This document shows, in pieces, positions 23,661 through 24,861 of a DNA stretch of 24,861 nt (positions are counted from its first letter, which is position 1; every line of letters starts with the position of its first letter). A program made the translations under genes and the position numbers. Below the pieces are notes generated by a model that was not told where the DNA came from, searched no databases, and saw only the letters and a list, made by a program, of their open reading frames with translations. This DNA comes from SURF-24 sp964537965 (GTDB lineage Bacteria > Bacteroidota > Ignavibacteria > Ignavibacteriales > SURF-24), in NCBI GenBank assembly GCA_964537965.1, contig CAZIDB010000048.1:1-24861 (forward strand). Direction: 5' to 3'.

Positions 23661-23814
23661 TTGGAAATTTCATATGAAAATTATATAATAAGTATTTTTT
23701 ATCTTATTTTTAATAAAATTAAAATAAATAGCAATGGAATCAATTAATTTTTTTGAAGGGTAAAAAGTCAAACTTGGTTGACATTCAGAAACTCCGTTGC
23801 ATTTAAGCTACTTT

Positions 23815-24850
23815 TTATTGCTCTATGTTCAGTTCAGCTTTTAAGGCAATCCCTAATAGATTTAATTTTTCATATCGACTGACTCTTCTCATCTTTTACT
23901 CTATTTCTAACAAAGCCACAGCAACCCATCTTGACTTCATCTCTGAGTTCATCCATCTTTTTACTTTTCTGATATATTTTGATAGTTGTGAGTTATGATT
24001 CTCAATTAAATTTGTCGTGGTAAATGAACGCCCTAATATTTCAACTAAACAAAGCCGATGTATCGTTAATGCTTCCTCTAATCCTTCATCATGTGAGTTG
24101 GCTGCTGTTCGATTGATTTTCCTTAGTTCATCTCTTATCTCAAGCAATTTCCTTTTTGCGGTCTCATATTCAGGTTCTATATATGCCCTTTGTAACTTAC
24201 CTCTATAACTTTCTTTTTCTTCTTCCCGTAAATAACTTACCACGTTTTCTCTCTTGTGCCATTGACATCGCTGGATTATTGCCAGTTTACCAAATGTTTC
24301 TTCTATTGCTTTTCGTAATCCTTTTGAACCATCTAGTCTTGTTAGTAGTCCTACTTCAAATCGGAAGTTCCTCTCTATCAAGTTTTTTAATAATCCTTTT
24401 ACCGCTTCACAGTTTTCTGATGTTGTTTGGATAAAGCCCAAGGGTATTTATATCCCACTCATTGTTATACCAAGCGCTATTACTATGTTATCCCATGATA
24501 AATATTTGCCATCGATTATCAATGCTATTAAATCATAATGTCTTAAATCCCTTTTCTCGAATTCCTCTAATCGCTTTCTTCTATAAATGTCCTGCTTATT
24601 GTTGACTGACTTAATCCTCCGAAGGAGTCATTTGGACAAAACTTTCAATTACGCTTTTCCTTACTTCTTCATAATCCTGCTGACTTAATCCTTTGATTAC
24701 TTTCTTTATCACTTCTTCACTCGGCATTGGTATAGCGTGCAATCGTCTGTAATATTCAGACTCCTCTGTACGTTCCTCTTCTTTATTATAAATTCTTGGT
24801 ACTTCTACTGGCACTTTTTCTTCTGATGTTTTCTTGCTCGTGAATGGCAT
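23815..24850 (-). pseudogene. Decayed IS256-family transposase
   Basis: Remnant of a Mutator-type (IS256-family) transposase. The intact N-terminal segment starts at the ATG 24850 behind AGGAGG (24856-24861) and runs to a stop at 24611. Homology continues in another frame (GLSQSTISRTFIEES) until about 24570, then in a third frame (LRHYDLIALIIDGKYLSWD, including the catalytic-type DGK). That frame is interrupted by TAA at 24448-24450 where family members have Lys in MSG-x-K-I-P-L. It then continues through PLGFIQTTSEN, RLDGSKGLRKAIEETFG, RCQWHKRENV and SRWVAVALLEIE to a TAA at 23896-23898. Beyond this stop the same frame still reads family-like sequence (KMRRVSRYEKLNLLGIALK) to a final TAA at 23815-23817. 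Two frameshifts and two internal stops make it non-functional. Terminal inverted repeats were not identified; the 5' end lies at the window edge. Confidence 0.88.
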
Positions 24851-24855
24851 TGTAA

Positions 24856-24861
24856 CCTCCT
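24856..24861 (-). promoter_or_regulatory. Ribosome binding site of the transposase remnant
   Basis: AGGAGG on the minus strand, 5 bases before the ATG at 24850. It fixes the original transposase start. Confidence 0.7.

Noticed and set aside
23570..23814. B12 or other riboswitch upstream of the compartment operon
   Set aside because: The region is almost wholly A/T with no B12-box-like conserved sequence or long GC stem, and no B12 enzyme is encoded.
24611..24850. Possible independent 79-residue gene
   Set aside because: Its sequence and strong ribosome site match the N-terminus of the IS256-type transposase that continues in other frames, so it is part of the pseudogene.

Overview
The window reads as accessory carbohydrate metabolism from an AT-rich, Gram-negative bacterium, most likely of the Ignavibacteria/Melioribacter type in the Bacteroidota-Chlorobiota group. 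The clues are a large TonB-dependent receptor with an N-terminal carboxypeptidase-regulatory domain, and a secreted protein ending in a type IX secretion (Por) sorting domain whose LLQNYPNPFNPST motif is typical of Ignavibacteria and Calditrichota. Every supported gene lies on the minus strand, so transcription runs from high to low coordinates. No tRNA, rRNA or CRISPR was seen.

Right edge (23815-24850): a decayed IS256-family transposase with two frameshifts and two in-frame stops. Next comes about 245 bp of AT-rich promoter region (23570-23814) carrying direct repeats exactly 21 bp apart.

Main block (10088-23569): an apparently single 18-gene operon with gaps of 0-30 bp. It encodes a bacterial microcompartment (BMC). 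Order of transcription: DeoR regulator, PduL phosphotransacylase, BMC-P, a short PduM-like protein, two BMC-H, PduP-type aldehyde dehydrogenase, BMC-H, three BMC-P, PduS-like flavo/Fe-S protein, PduT-like BMC-T, class II aldolase, divergent acetate-kinase-family enzyme, rhamnulokinase, LutC and a LutB-LutA-like fusion. Aldolase, aldehyde dehydrogenase, PduL and the PduM-like protein all carry amphipathic terminal helices that look like encapsulation peptides.

Left block (1-10087): a LacI-family regulator, TonB receptor, secreted beta-helix protein, L-rhamnose mutarotase, exported nitrilase-family hydrolase, RhaT symporter and L-rhamnose isomerase (3' end cut by the window). Two copies of a LacI-type operator, AAAGGTTTTCGAAAACCTTT, precede the regulator and the receptor.

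Inferred pathway: outer-membrane and periplasmic capture of a rhamnose-containing glycan, then RhaT uptake, RhaM, RhaA and RhaB to L-rhamnulose-1-phosphate. The encapsulated aldolase gives DHAP plus L-lactaldehyde. Lactaldehyde goes to lactoyl-CoA (aldehyde dehydrogenase), lactoyl-phosphate (PduL) and lactate plus ATP (kinase), and Lut proteins oxidise L-lactate to pyruvate. This resembles the planctomycete/verrucomicrobial (PVM) fucose/rhamnose BMC. It differs in having a PduS/PduT pair with no B12-dependent dehydratase and no lactaldehyde reductase in the locus. That suggests NADH made inside the shell is reoxidised by exporting electrons through the PduT Fe-S pore. This is the most interesting hypothesis in the window.
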